From Roseivivax sediminis (GTDB taxonomy: Bacteria > Pseudomonadota > Alphaproteobacteria > Rhodobacterales > Rhodobacteraceae): a stretch of 64,000 nucleotides of DNA. Made by a program: the position numbers and the translations under genes. Positions within the stretch are counted from its first letter, which is position 1; each line of letters opens with the position of its first letter. The notes under the pieces are model-generated. The model saw nothing but the letters and a program-made list of their open reading frames with translations, did not search any database and was not told the origin of the DNA. This document shows, in pieces, positions 35,585-44,374 of this stretch. Location: assembly GCF_900112685.1 (NCBI RefSeq), contig NZ_FOMS01000001.1:186001-250000 (forward strand). Reading direction: 5' to 3'.

Positions 35585-36178
35585 ATGGCACGAGCGAAGT
35601 TTCTCTGCGACGCCGAACGCTGCATCGAGTGCAACGCCTGCGTCACAGCCTGCAAGAACGAGCACGAGGTCCCCTGGGGCATCAACCGCCGCCGCGTGGT
35701 GACGATCCAGGACGGCCAGCCGGGCGAGCGGTCGATCTCGGTCGCCTGCATGCACTGCTCGGACGCGCCCTGCATGGCCGTCTGCCCGGTGGATTGCTTC
35801 TACCAGACCTCGGACGGCGTGGTCCTGCACTCCAAGGACCTGTGCATCGGCTGCGGCTACTGCTTCTACGCCTGCCCGTTCGGCGCGCCGCAATACCCGC
35901 AGGCCGGAAATTTCGGCAGCCGCGGCAAGATGGACAAATGCACCTTCTGCGCCGGCGGACCCGAGGACGACATGTCGCAGGCGGAGTTCCAGAAATACGG
36001 CCGCAACCGCATCGCCGAAGGAAAATTGCCGATCTGCGCCGAGATGTGCTCCACCAAGGCTCTGCTGGCAGGCGACGGCGACATTGTCGCAAACGTCTAC
36101 CGCGAACGCGTGGTCGCCCGCGGCTTCGGCTCCGGTGCATGGGGCTGGGGGACGGCGTACGACCAGAAAGGCGGATGA
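35585..36178 (+). CDS. fdhB: Formate dehydrogenase beta subunit (ferredoxin-type)
   Basis: The 197-residue electron-transfer subunit carries four 4Fe-4S clusters: 'CIECNACVTACKNEH', 'CMHCSDAPCMAVCPVDCF', 'CIGCGYCFYACPFGAP', and the outlying cysteines 'CTFCAGG' and 'CAEMCSTKALL'. It takes electrons from alpha and passes them to the membrane cytochrome b. It lacks the C-terminal membrane helix of FdnH, so it should be held by gamma. The gap from alpha is 12 bases. Confidence 0.95.
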   Translation: MARAKFLCDAERCIECNACVTACKNEHEVPWGINRRRVVTIQDGQPGERSISVACMHCSDAPCMAVCPVDCFYQTSDGVVLHSKDLCIGCGYCFYACPFGAPQYPQAGNFGSRGKMDKCTFCAGGPEDDMSQAEFQKYGRNRIAEGKLPICAEMCSTKALLAGDGDIVANVYRERVVARGFGSGAWGWGTAYDQKGG

Positions 36179-36196
36179 CCTCGGTACGCTATCTGG

Positions 36197-36246
36197 TATA
36201 ATGATCGGATTGCCCGTCCCGCGACGATTGTAGCGGGGCGGCTTTC
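36197..36246 (+). promoter_or_regulatory. Possible promoter and hairpin between FDH beta and the next small gene
   Basis: A perfect TATAAT lies at 36197-36202, but only a weak -35 (GATGAC, 17 bp away). It is followed by an imperfect GC-rich hairpin (36210-36241) running into TTTCTGT. This could end the beta transcript and restart transcription. Confidence 0.35.
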
Positions 36247-36357
36247 TGTAATTCTGGCTCGAGCACGGGCCGGCATATCGCGTCAGTCGCTCACCATCGG
36301 TCCCGCCGGGCCGAGCGCCCGACCGGCCCGACATGTGGAAGGCATAAGTGAGGGAAT

Positions 36358-36564
36358 ATGAGTGACCCGATGCGCACCGAATGGATCCGACCGGTACTTG
36401 AGGACATCCGGGATTTCCTGCGGGAGTGCGAACACCCCGAGATGGCGCATGACATCGACAAGTTGATCGAACGTTACAAACACACGCTGGACACACGGAG
36501 CGCCAACGAGGATGCGCTGCCGGGCAACGCCATTCCACTCGATCTCTACAGGCCCAGACGCTGA
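36358..36564 (+). CDS. Small protein of unknown function in the formate dehydrogenase cluster
   Basis: The 68-residue soluble protein (MSDPMRTEWIRPVLEDIRDF...) has a helical first half with acidic and hydrophobic heptad character ('LEDIRDFLRECEHPEMAHDIDKLIERYKH') and a basic C-terminus. I recognise no family. GAGGGA lies five bases before the ATG. It is followed two bases later by the TPR gene, so the two likely act together. No TAT or Sec signal is present, so it acts in the cytosol. Confidence 0.7.
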   Translation: MSDPMRTEWIRPVLEDIRDFLRECEHPEMAHDIDKLIERYKHTLDTRSANEDALPGNAIPLDLYRPRR

Positions 36565-36566
36565 TC

Positions 36567-37577
36567 ATGACAACACCGTCCTGGAAGGTCGACAGGCAGG
36601 ACGGCGCCACCGCGCCGACCGCCTCGCCGGTCCATGCCGGGCTCATCAACCGGCAGGCCTGGGCCGTCCGCTGGGAAGACCGCAAGCAGAGCACAGATCT
36701 GGCCCGCGAGGTGCTCAGCCTGCGCCTGCCGCAGGGCAGACAGGGGCCGAGCGTCGGACTCGCCTGCCGCACGCTGGCCTGGCAGGCGCAATGGAGCGGT
36801 GAACTCGACGAGGCCGCCGACTTCGCCGCCGAAGCGCTGGAGATCCTGAAGGACGCGCCGCGCATGAGCGTCGCGGTCGGCGACGTTCAGGCGGTCTTTG
36901 CCAACATCTATTACGCGCGCAGCCGGCGCGACCTTGCACGCGCATCGATCGAGGCGGGATTCGAGGCGATCGGCGCGGACGAGGCGGTGGCCACCCGGAT
37001 CGACCTGCTGTGCGCGCAGGCCGCGGTCCTGCGCCAGGGCCGGCACATGAAACCGGCAGCGGAGACGCTGCTCAAGGCCATGTCGATCGCGGAGGGCCCG
37101 GAGGTCGCGCGCGTGCACCACGATCTGGCGCGGCTGTTCGAGGCCGACCAGGCCTTCGAAGAGGCGATGAGCCATGCCATGCGCGCTGTATCGGGCGCCC
37201 GGGCGCATTCTAACCGCGTGATCCTGCCCTATGCGCTGGAGGTTCTGGGCGCCTGCCACCGGGTGCGCGGCGCGCATGACCGCGCGCGCACCTATCTCGC
37301 GGAGGGCCGTGCCATCGCCGAGGCGGACGGCGACCGCCGCGTGCTCTGCCAGGTGCTGCGCCAGATCGCGCTGCTGGAAGCCGACGGTGGGCAGATGCAG
37401 GCCGCGCTGCGCGCCGCCGACCGCGGACTGATGATCGCCCGCGAGATGACGCATCCCCTTCTCGAGCGGCAGTTTCTACGACTAATCGCCGAGTCCTACG
37501 AGGCGCTTGGCGACACCGATGCAGCTTTGCATGCCTACAAAAGACTCTATCATTTACTCGAAGCCGACTACGAATAA
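36567..37577 (+). CDS. TPR-repeat protein between the FDH beta and gamma genes
   Basis: The 336-residue helical protein has several tetratricopeptide-like units, for instance 'AWQAQWSGELDEAADFAAEALEIL', 'AVLRQGRHMKPAAETLLKAM', 'VLGACHRVRGAHDRARTYLAEGRAIAEADGD' and 'ESYEALGDTDAALHAYKRLYHLLEADYE'. There is no signal peptide, catalytic motif or DNA-binding domain. TPR domains hold protein partners; place suggests an FDH assembly or regulatory scaffold, but this is inference. It starts two bases after the small gene upstream. Confidence 0.75.
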   Translation: MTTPSWKVDRQDGATAPTASPVHAGLINRQAWAVRWEDRKQSTDLAREVLSLRLPQGRQGPSVGLACRTLAWQAQWSGELDEAADFAAEALEILKDAPRMSVAVGDVQAVFANIYYARSRRDLARASIEAGFEAIGADEAVATRIDLLCAQAAVLRQGRHMKPAAETLLKAMSIAEGPEVARVHHDLARLFEADQAFEEAMSHAMRAVSGARAHSNRVILPYALEVLGACHRVRGAHDRARTYLAEGRAIAEADGDRRVLCQVLRQIALLEADGGQMQAALRAADRGLMIAREMTHPLLERQFLRLIAESYEALGDTDAALHAYKRLYHLLEADYE

Positions 37578-37626
37578 CCGGCAGCCGATCGGCCCGGCCG
37601 ATCACAGCCACCTGGAGGGTCCGAAC

Positions 37627-38835
37627 ATGTTGCGCGCGCTTGTCCTGCTTGCACTTCTTGCCTTGGCGCCGACCGCGCCCGCCCTTGCGCAGGCGGTCGA
37701 TGCGCCCGGCAGCGTGGAGCCTGCTACCGAAGGCAGCACCCCGACACTCGAGGACATCCTGCGCCGCCAGGAGGGCCAGCAGGTCGACCAGGAGGGCCGC
37801 CGCGCGATGACCGGCGAAGGCGTTGCCCCGGGCGCATCCGACGACCCGCTCGGCACGCTCGGCGGATCGTCCGACGCCGACCTCTGGCGCGCCTTCCGCT
37901 TCGACAACCGCGAAATCACCACCCAGGCCCGCGGCCCGGCCGCCGATGTCATCATGCAGGACCGCGGCATGCAGTGGCTGCAATGGCGCGAGGGGCCGCT
38001 GATCACCTGGGGCGGATGGCTGCTGCTGGGCACGATCGCTCTTCTGGCGTTGTTCTACCTGGTCAAGGGCCGCATCCGCATCGACGGGCAGAAGACCGGC
38101 CGCCGCATCCTGCGCTTCACCGGGTGGGAACGCTTCGGCCACTGGCTGCTGGCGAGTTCGTTCATCCTGCTCGGCATCACCGGGCTCCTGACGCTGATGG
38201 GGCGCAAGTTTCTGATCCCCGCCTTCGGGCACGAGGCGTTCGCGACCCTCGCCATCGCGTCGAAGTGGATCCACAACAACGTCTCCTGGGCGTTCATGCT
38301 GGCGCTCGTGTGGATCTTCGTCGCCTGGGTCTGGCACAACATCCCCGACAAGACCGACGCCAAGTGGATCGCCAAGGGCGGCGGCCTGCTGGTGAAGGGG
38401 CACCCGCCGGCCAAGAAGTTCAACGCGGGCCAGAAGATGATCTTCTGGTCGGTGGTGATCCTCGGCGCGTCGATCTCCGCTTCGGGTCTGTCGCTGCTCT
38501 TCCCGTTCGAGTTGCCGATGTTCGCGCCCACGTTCGAGAAGATCAACGCGCTCGGCGTGCCCGGGTGGTTCGGCTTCGATCCGCTGCCGGTCGCGCTGTC
38601 GCCCCACGCGGAGATGCAGTATGCGCAGCTTTGGCACGCCATCGTCGGCTTCGTCCTCATGGCCATCGTGCTGGCGCATATCTACATCGGCTCGATCGGG
38701 ATGGAGGGCGCCTGGGACGCCATGGGCAAGGGCGACGTGGAAGAGCAATGGGCCGCTGAGCACCATTCCATCTGGTACGAGGAGAAGCGCCAGGAGGGTG
38801 AGGTCGCGCCCAAGGGTGCGACACCGGCGGAGTGA
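37627..38835 (+). CDS. Formate dehydrogenase gamma subunit (cytochrome b556)
   Basis: The 402-residue inner-membrane subunit has a cleavable signal ('LVLLALLALAPTAPALAQ') and a roughly 115-residue periplasmic region. Four to five transmembrane helices follow ('WGGWLLLGTIALLALFYLV', 'LLASSFILLGITGLLTLMG', 'WAFMLALVWIFVAWVWH', 'FWSVVILGASISASGLSLL', 'AIVGFVLMAIVLAHIYIG'). Histidines in 'WERFGHWLLA', 'WVWHN', 'LWHAIVG' and 'LAHIYIG' are candidate haem b ligands. It passes electrons from beta to quinone. The ATG at 37627 follows GGAGGG. The extended N-terminal region is longer than that of E. coli FdnI. Confidence 0.93.
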   Translation: MLRALVLLALLALAPTAPALAQAVDAPGSVEPATEGSTPTLEDILRRQEGQQVDQEGRRAMTGEGVAPGASDDPLGTLGGSSDADLWRAFRFDNREITTQARGPAADVIMQDRGMQWLQWREGPLITWGGWLLLGTIALLALFYLVKGRIRIDGQKTGRRILRFTGWERFGHWLLASSFILLGITGLLTLMGRKFLIPAFGHEAFATLAIASKWIHNNVSWAFMLALVWIFVAWVWHNIPDKTDAKWIAKGGGLLVKGHPPAKKFNAGQKMIFWSVVILGASISASGLSLLFPFELPMFAPTFEKINALGVPGWFGFDPLPVALSPHAEMQYAQLWHAIVGFVLMAIVLAHIYIGSIGMEGAWDAMGKGDVEEQWAAEHHSIWYEEKRQEGEVAPKGATPAE

Positions 38836-40127
38836 TGCGGCCGCTCGGCATCGCGCTCGCCGCAGCGCTCTGCGGTCCGGCCGCCGCGGAGACGCTGACC
38901 GGCCACGGCGGCCCCGTCATGGGCATCGACGTCGATGCGGGCGGCCAGGTCGCGACGGCGAGCTTCGACAACTCGGTCGGCCTCTGGCAGGAGGGCGAAC
39001 CCCACTGGCTGGAGGCCCACGAGGCGGCGGTGAACGTGGTGCGCTTCGCCGGCGACGACACTCTCCTGTCGGGCGCCGACGATTTCGACGTGATCCGCTG
39101 GAACCTGCCGGAGGGCACGGTCGAGCGGTTGAGCGGCCACCAGGGCAAGGTCATGGGACTCTCGGCCGCCGGCGACATCATCGCTTCGGCCAGCTGGGAC
39201 GGAACCGTGCGGCTCTGGTCCGGGGGGAAGGCCCGCGTGCTGACCGGCCATGACGGGCCGGTGAACGACGTGACATTCGCGGAAGGCGGCGCGCGGCTCC
39301 TGTCCGCTTCGGCCGACGGGACGGTGCGCGTCTGGGACGTGGCCGAGGGCACCGAGATCCGTACATTGGTGAACCACGGCTTCGGCATCAACGAGATCGT
39401 GCTCGACGAAGCGGCAGGCTGGCTCGCCTACGGCGCCGTGGACGGCGCCACCCGCATCGTCTCGCCCGAGACCGGGGAGGAGATCGCCGACCTCTCCGCC
39501 GGGCGCCGGCCGATCCTCGCGCTCGCCGCCACCCCGGACGGGGAGGCGCTGGCGGTGGGCGACGGCGAGGGCTTCATCCTCGTCGCCGGCACCGCCGACT
39601 GGTCCGTCGCGCACGATTTCCGCGCCACGCAGCACGGGCCGATCTGGGCGCTCGCCTTCGCGCCGGACGGGGGCACGCTCTATGCCGCCGGGCTCGACAA
39701 GGCCGTCCACACCTGGCCGCTCGCCGCGCTCGGGGAGGCCGAAGCAATGCCGACCGGGAACGAAAGCTTCCTGCGCGCGCCCGAAACCATGTCCAACGGC
39801 GAACGACAGTTCCAGCGCAAGTGCTCCATCTGCCACACGCTGACCGGCGACGGCGGCCGCCGCGCCGGCCCGCCGCTGGCCGGGCTCTTCGGGCGCGAGG
39901 CGGGCGGCGTGCCGGGCTACCGCTATTCCGATGCGCTCGAGGACAGCCGCCTCCTCTGGACCGCGGAGACCATTGACGCGCTCTTCGATGTCGGGCCGGA
40001 CCATTACCTGCCGGGCACCAAGATGCCGATGCAGCGGATCGCCCGGCCCGAGGACCGCGCCGACCTCGTGGACTTTCTGGCCCGCGCCACCGCGACCGAC
40101 ACGCCCCCCAAGGAGACCGACGAATGA
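38835..40127 (+). CDS. Periplasmic WD40-repeat/cytochrome c fusion protein
   Basis: The 430-residue protein has a signal peptide ('GIALAAALCGPAAAE'). About seven WD40 blades follow ('TLTGHGGPVMGIDV', 'LSGHQGKVMGLSAAGDII', 'TGHDGPVNDVTFAEGG', 'TVRVWDV'), spanning residues 20-310. A C-terminal cytochrome c domain carries C-S-I-C-H at 330-334 and a Met ligand in 'GTKMPMQ' near 395. A propeller docked to a haem domain suggests an electron-transfer partner; no substrate is known. Its ATG shares a base with the gamma stop (TGATG), so it is co-translated with FDH. Confidence 0.88.
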   Translation: MRPLGIALAAALCGPAAAETLTGHGGPVMGIDVDAGGQVATASFDNSVGLWQEGEPHWLEAHEAAVNVVRFAGDDTLLSGADDFDVIRWNLPEGTVERLSGHQGKVMGLSAAGDIIASASWDGTVRLWSGGKARVLTGHDGPVNDVTFAEGGARLLSASADGTVRVWDVAEGTEIRTLVNHGFGINEIVLDEAAGWLAYGAVDGATRIVSPETGEEIADLSAGRRPILALAATPDGEALAVGDGEGFILVAGTADWSVAHDFRATQHGPIWALAFAPDGGTLYAAGLDKAVHTWPLAALGEAEAMPTGNESFLRAPETMSNGERQFQRKCSICHTLTGDGGRRAGPPLAGLFGREAGGVPGYRYSDALEDSRLLWTAETIDALFDVGPDHYLPGTKMPMQRIARPEDRADLVDFLARATATDTPPKETDE

Positions 40128-40282
40128 AAGCGATGCTTCTGGCCTTTGCCGCGACCGCGGTGATCACCGTGGGCGCCTGGTATACCCTCACCCATATCGT
40201 CGACTGGAGCGCGGCCGACCGCGCCGCCAGCGGCGAGGCGGTGCGCCTCGGCGGGTCCGGCCCCGACGACGAGGACGAATGA
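40124..40282 (+). CDS. 52-residue single-helix membrane protein
   Basis: The predicted 52-residue protein MKAMLLAFAATAVITVGAWY... has one hydrophobic helix (residues 3-19). A soluble tail follows, 'VDWSAADRAASGEAVRLGG', ending 'GPDDEDE'. It overlaps both neighbours by four bases (ATGA at 40124 and at 40279), which is strong support for a real gene. The N-out or N-in orientation is not clear; it could be an uncleaved signal anchor. No family recognised. It may anchor or stabilise the FDH-associated cytochrome. Confidence 0.75.
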   Translation: MKAMLLAFAATAVITVGAWYTLTHIVDWSAADRAASGEAVRLGGSGPDDEDE

Positions 40283-41619
40283 CCGCACCGGACGGGCTGA
40301 CCGGGCGCGTGCTGGAGGCGCTCGGCCTCTCCCCGTCGGGCATCGAGGTCGCGGGCGACGGCGCCCTGCCCTCCGCCTTCCGGACGACAGACCTCCTGGC
40401 GGCGTCGCAGGCGGCGCTCGGCGCGGCGCTGCGGGACCTTGTCGGCGGAACGGCCCCGGTGCGCGTGGACCAGCGGCTCGCCTCGCTCTGGGCGGCGCGG
40501 TCGATCCAGCCCGAGGGCTGGGCGCTGCCGCCGGTCTGGGACCCTCTCGCCGGCGATTACGCCACGCGCGGCGGCGGCTGGATCCGCCTGCACACCAACG
40601 CGCCGCATCACCGCGACGCCGCGCTGCGCGCTCTTGGCGTCGCGGCCGAACGGAACGCGGTGGCCGGCGCCGTCGCCGACTGGGACGCCGACGCGCTGGA
40701 GACCGCGGTCGTGGCCGAAGGCGGCGCCGCGGCCGCGATGCGCAGCGCGGCGGAATGGGCCGCCCACCCGCAGGGCGCCGCCGTGACGGCCGAGCCGCTC
40801 GTCGCCTTCGAGGGCGCGGCGCACCCACCGCCGACGCTCGGCCCGGAGGCGCGCCCGCTGGCCGGTCTCAAGGTGCTGGACCTCACGCGCGTGCTCGCCG
40901 GGCCGGTGGGCACCCGAGCGCTGGCCGGTTACGGGGCGCGCGTGCTGCGCATCGACCCGCCCGGGTTCGACGAGGCGAACGTCGTGCCGGACGTCACGCT
41001 CGGCAAGGCCTGCGCACGGCTCGACTTGGCCACCACCGAAGACCGCGCCTTGTTCGAGCGGCGCCTGGCCGAGGCGGACCTCCTGGTGCACGGCTACCGG
41101 CCCGGCGCGCTGGACGGGCTCGGCTACGGGGCCGAGACGCGCGCCGCGCTGAACCCCGCTCTGCGCGAGGTCACGCTCTGCGCCTATGGCTGGACCGGGC
41201 CCTGGACCGGGCGGCGCGGCTTCGATTCGCTCGTGCAGATGAGCAGCGGCATCGCCGAGGCGGGCATGGGCTGGGCCGGCGCCGACAGGCCCACGCCGCT
41301 GCCGGTACAAGCTCTCGACCACGCGACCGGCTACCTGATCGCTGCGGCGGCGCTGAAGCTGCTGAACGGCCGGGCGCGGGTCGCGCGGCTGTCGCTGGCC
41401 CGGACGGCGGAGCAGTTGAAGGCCCACCGGCAGGACGACCCCGGCACGCTCGGCACGGCGCCGGAGCCGGGCGACCTCGCAAGCGCTCAGGAGTACACGG
41501 CCTGGGGCCCGGCGCGGCGCCTGCGTCCGGCGCTCGAGATGGACGGGATACCGATGCGCTGGTCGCGCCCGGCGGAACCCCTCGGCGCATCCGCGCCCGA
41601 CTGGCCGAACGCCGCCTGA
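40279..41619 (+). CDS. Class III (CaiB/Frc-type) CoA transferase with unusual domain order
   Basis: The 446-residue protein has the family III core in its second half: 'LAGLKVLDLTRVLAGPVGTRALAGYGARVLRIDPP', 'LHGYRPGALDGLGYG'-like segments, and 'ALDHATGYLIAAAALKLL' with a candidate catalytic Asp347. The first 190 residues ('GGGWIRLHTNAPHHRDAALRALG', 'AAMRSAAEWAAHPQGAAV') resemble the part that normally follows this core. Family III enzymes shuttle CoA between acids, and one, formyl-CoA:oxalate CoA-transferase, releases formate. It is the last gene of the FDH chain, with ATGA overlap. Whether its acyl group is formyl is unknown. Confidence 0.85.
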   Translation: MTAPDGLTGRVLEALGLSPSGIEVAGDGALPSAFRTTDLLAASQAALGAALRDLVGGTAPVRVDQRLASLWAARSIQPEGWALPPVWDPLAGDYATRGGGWIRLHTNAPHHRDAALRALGVAAERNAVAGAVADWDADALETAVVAEGGAAAAMRSAAEWAAHPQGAAVTAEPLVAFEGAAHPPPTLGPEARPLAGLKVLDLTRVLAGPVGTRALAGYGARVLRIDPPGFDEANVVPDVTLGKACARLDLATTEDRALFERRLAEADLLVHGYRPGALDGLGYGAETRAALNPALREVTLCAYGWTGPWTGRRGFDSLVQMSSGIAEAGMGWAGADRPTPLPVQALDHATGYLIAAAALKLLNGRARVARLSLARTAEQLKAHRQDDPGTLGTAPEPGDLASAQEYTAWGPARRLRPALEMDGIPMRWSRPAEPLGASAPDWPNAA

Positions 41620-41636
41620 CGGCCCGGTTCGTCAGG
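41615..41636. terminator. Hairpin containing both stop codons of a convergent pair
   Basis: CCTGACG-N8-CGTCAGG is a perfect 7-bp stem that includes the stop codons of the CoA transferase gene and of ychF. No T-tract. Confidence 0.5.
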
Positions 41637-42729
41637 TGTTGAAGAGAAAGTGCAGAACGTCGCCGTCCTTCACCCGGTAGGCCTTGCCCTCCGCGCGCAT
41701 CTTGCCCGCGTCCTTGGCCCCCTGCTCGCCGCCCAGTTCCACGAAATCGTCGTAGGCGATGGTCTCGGCCCGGATGAAGCCCTTCTCGAAATCGCCGTGG
41801 ATCACGCCCGCCGCCTGCGGCGCCAGCGTGCCTATCGGGATCGTCCAGGCGCGCGCTTCCTTGGGACCGACGGTGAAGTAGGTCTCGAGGCGCAGCAGCC
41901 CGTAGCCCGCCTTGATCAGCCGGTCGAGCCCCGCCTCCTTCAGGCCGAGCTCCTCCAGGAACATCTCCGCCGCTTCGGCGTCGAGCTGGCTGATTTCCTC
42001 CTCGATCTTGGCGGAAATGACCACATGCGCATTGCCCTGCTCCGCCGCCATCGCCGCGACGCGCTCGGATTGCGCGTTACCCGTGGCCGCCTCGTCCTCG
42101 GGCACGTTGCACACGTAAAGCACTGGTTTCTGCGTCAGAAGTTGCAGCATCCGCCAGGCCTTGAGGTCGTCCTCGGCCACCTCGACGGTACGAACCGGCC
42201 GGCCGTCCTCCAGCGCGGCGAGCGCATCCTTCAGAAGGCGCTCGTGCTGCACCGCCTCCTTGTCGCCGCCGCGCACCTTGCGGACGATGTTCTGCAGCCG
42301 CTTCTCGATCGACTCCATGTCGGCGATCATCAGCTCGGTCTCGATGGTCTCGGCGTCCGCGACCGGATCGACGCGGCCCTCGACATGCGTGACGTCGCCA
42401 TCCTCGAAACAGCGCAGGACATGGGCGATGGCATCCACCTCGCGGATATTGGCGAGGAACTGGTTGCCGAGCCCCTCGCCCTTAGAGGCGCCCTTCACCA
42501 GCCCGGCGATATCCACGAAGGTCAGGCGGGTCGGAATGACCGAGCGCGACTTGGCGATCTCGGCCAGCGTGTCGAGGCGGCGGTCGGGGACCGCGACCTC
42601 GCCGACGTTGGGCTCGATGGTGCAGAACGGAAAGTTCGCCGCCTGCGCCGCGGCGGTCCGGGTCAGCGCGTTGAAGAGCGTCGATTTGCCCACGTTCGGC
42701 AAGCCGACGATGCCCATGCGAAAGCCCAT
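41632..42729 (-). CDS. ychF: Redox-regulated ATPase YchF
   Basis: The 365-residue Obg-related P-loop protein has G1 'GLPNVGKSTLFNALT' (residues 8-22) and G3 'DIAGLVKGASKGEG'. In place of the GTPase G4 it has 'VCNVPEDE' (N-x-x-E), the change that favours ATP. The C-terminal TGS domain has 'LRLETYFTVGPKEARAWTI' and 'GFIRAETIAYDDFVE'. YchF binds ribosomes and affects oxidative-stress responses. It is cytosolic and full length. Confidence 0.97.
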   Translation of the reverse strand: MGFRMGIVGLPNVGKSTLFNALTRTAAAQAANFPFCTIEPNVGEVAVPDRRLDTLAEIAKSRSVIPTRLTFVDIAGLVKGASKGEGLGNQFLANIREVDAIAHVLRCFEDGDVTHVEGRVDPVADAETIETELMIADMESIEKRLQNIVRKVRGGDKEAVQHERLLKDALAALEDGRPVRTVEVAEDDLKAWRMLQLLTQKPVLYVCNVPEDEAATGNAQSERVAAMAAEQGNAHVVISAKIEEEISQLDAEAAEMFLEELGLKEAGLDRLIKAGYGLLRLETYFTVGPKEARAWTIPIGTLAPQAAGVIHGDFEKGFIRAETIAYDDFVELGGEQGAKDAGKMRAEGKAYRVKDGDVLHFLFNT

Positions 42730-42891
42730 GATCCGTTCTCCACGCCTCGTGTGATGTATCGGCGCGTGTCTAGGCGCGCCGCGCGGCACGTGCAAGCGGG
42801 ACGGCGCGCCCCCGCCAGACCACCCGGCCCGATGCCGCAGCGCTCGCATGACCGCCCGCCGGCCCCTTCCGCGCCGCCCGCATATTCATCT

Positions 42892-42944
42892 GCCCGAAAA
42901 TATCCCGGGGGAGTCGCCGCAGGCGACGGGGGCAGAGCCCCCTC
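42892..42944 (-). repeat. Dispersed intergenic element, GGAGTATTTTC family, copy 2
   Basis: On the minus strand it reads GGGGGCTCTGCCCC, CGCCTGCGGCGA, then CTCCCCCGGGATATTTTC and GGGCAGA. It lies 19 bases 3' of the MATE transporter gene. Confidence 0.65.
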
Positions 42945-42962
42945 TTCCCTCCTCCACCCGCG

Positions 42963-44333
42963 TCAGGCGGCTCGGACCGTACCCACCAGCCCCGGCACGA
43001 TCTGCCGCCAGAACCGCAGCAGCAGCATCACCGCCGCCGCGCTGAGGCCAACCACCAGCCCGAACCACACGCCCGGCCCGCCCCAACCGAACACGAAGCC
43101 GCAGACCCACGCAGCCGGCATACCGACGCCCCAATAGGCCAAAGCCGCCATGAGCATCGGAACGCGCGTATCCTGAACCCCGCGCAAGAGTCCCAGCGCC
43201 ACCACCTGCGCGCCGTCCACCAGCTGAAACAGTGCCGCGACTGCGAGAAGCACGACGCCCGAAGCCACGATCTCCGCCCGGTCGGGGTCGGCAGGGTCGA
43301 GGAAGGCGCCCACCAGCGGCTCGGGCAGGCCGAGAAGCAGCGCGACGGTCAGGAGCGACGCCACCGCCGACATCGCCAGCACCGTCCAGGCACCGCGCGC
43401 CAGGTGCGCCGCGTCGCGGCGGCCGAAGGCGTTGCCTGCCCGCACCGTCGCCGCGTTCGACAGGCCGACATGGATCATGAACGCCGCCGTGGCGAGCTGC
43501 ACCGCGATCCCGTGCGCGGCCAGCGGCACGGTTCCCAACCAGCCCATCATGAGCGCCGAGGCCGCGAAGAGCCCGATCTCCGACAGGTTGGTCAGGCCGA
43601 TCGGCCAGCCCAGGCGGAAGACCTCGAAGAACATCTCCCAGTCGGCGCGCCAGAACCGGGCGAAGAGATCGTGCTCGGGCAGTTTCGCCTTGGCATAGAC
43701 GACGACTCCGACCAGGCTCACCCCGTGCGTCAGGACCGAAGCGATGGCGGCGCCGCGGATGCCGAGCTCGGGCATCCCCAGATTGCCGAAGATCAGCACG
43801 TAGTTGAACGCGACGTTCAGCACCGCCGCGAGGCAGGTGATCCAGAACACGATCCGCGTGTGCTCGAGCCCGGCGAGGTAGCTCTTGAGCACCAGCACGC
43901 CCAGCGCCGGCGCCATGCCCCAGAGCGCGATGCGCAGGTAGACCTGCGCGTTCGCGGCCACGCTCTCGGCCTGCCCCAGCGCGCGCAGCAGCGGGTCGGA
44001 GAACCACAGGAGCGGCCCGGCCGCGAGGCAGAAGAGCAGCGACAGCCAGAGGCCCATGCGCGTCGCGCGCCGGATCCGCATCTGGTCGTCCTGCGCGGCG
44101 TAGCTTGCGACCATCGGCATCACCGCCCAGGCCACCCCCGCGCCCAGCAGGAACAGCGTGATGAAGGCGGTATGCGCGAGCGTCAGCGCCGCAAGTTCTT
44201 CCGCCCCGTACCAGCCGATCATCACCGTGTCGGTCAGCCCGATGGCGAACTGCGCCAGGTGCCCGCCGACAAGCGGCAGGCCCAGCGTCAGCACCGCGCG
44301 GACGTGCTGGGGATAGGGCATCTGGGCGGACAT
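42963..44333 (-). CDS. MATE family efflux transporter
   Basis: The 456-residue inner-membrane protein has twelve predicted helices in two homologous halves. Family motifs include 'LGLPLVGGHLAQFAIGLTDTVMIGWYG' near the start in two stretches and 'FRLGWPIGLTNLSEIGLFAASALMMGWLG' opening the second half. MATE exporters of the NorM/DinF type use Na+ or H+ gradients to expel drugs and metabolites; the substrate cannot be read. It stands upstream of ychF on the same strand, with a dispersed repeat between them. Confidence 0.92.
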   Translation of the reverse strand: MSAQMPYPQHVRAVLTLGLPLVGGHLAQFAIGLTDTVMIGWYGAEELAALTLAHTAFITLFLLGAGVAWAVMPMVASYAAQDDQMRIRRATRMGLWLSLLFCLAAGPLLWFSDPLLRALGQAESVAANAQVYLRIALWGMAPALGVLVLKSYLAGLEHTRIVFWITCLAAVLNVAFNYVLIFGNLGMPELGIRGAAIASVLTHGVSLVGVVVYAKAKLPEHDLFARFWRADWEMFFEVFRLGWPIGLTNLSEIGLFAASALMMGWLGTVPLAAHGIAVQLATAAFMIHVGLSNAATVRAGNAFGRRDAAHLARGAWTVLAMSAVASLLTVALLLGLPEPLVGAFLDPADPDRAEIVASGVVLLAVAALFQLVDGAQVVALGLLRGVQDTRVPMLMAALAYWGVGMPAAWVCGFVFGWGGPGVWFGLVVGLSAAAVMLLLRFWRQIVPGLVGTVRAA

Positions 44334-44374
44334 GGCCGCGCTCTACGCTGCGCCTCTTTCGGCGGCAAGACGGC

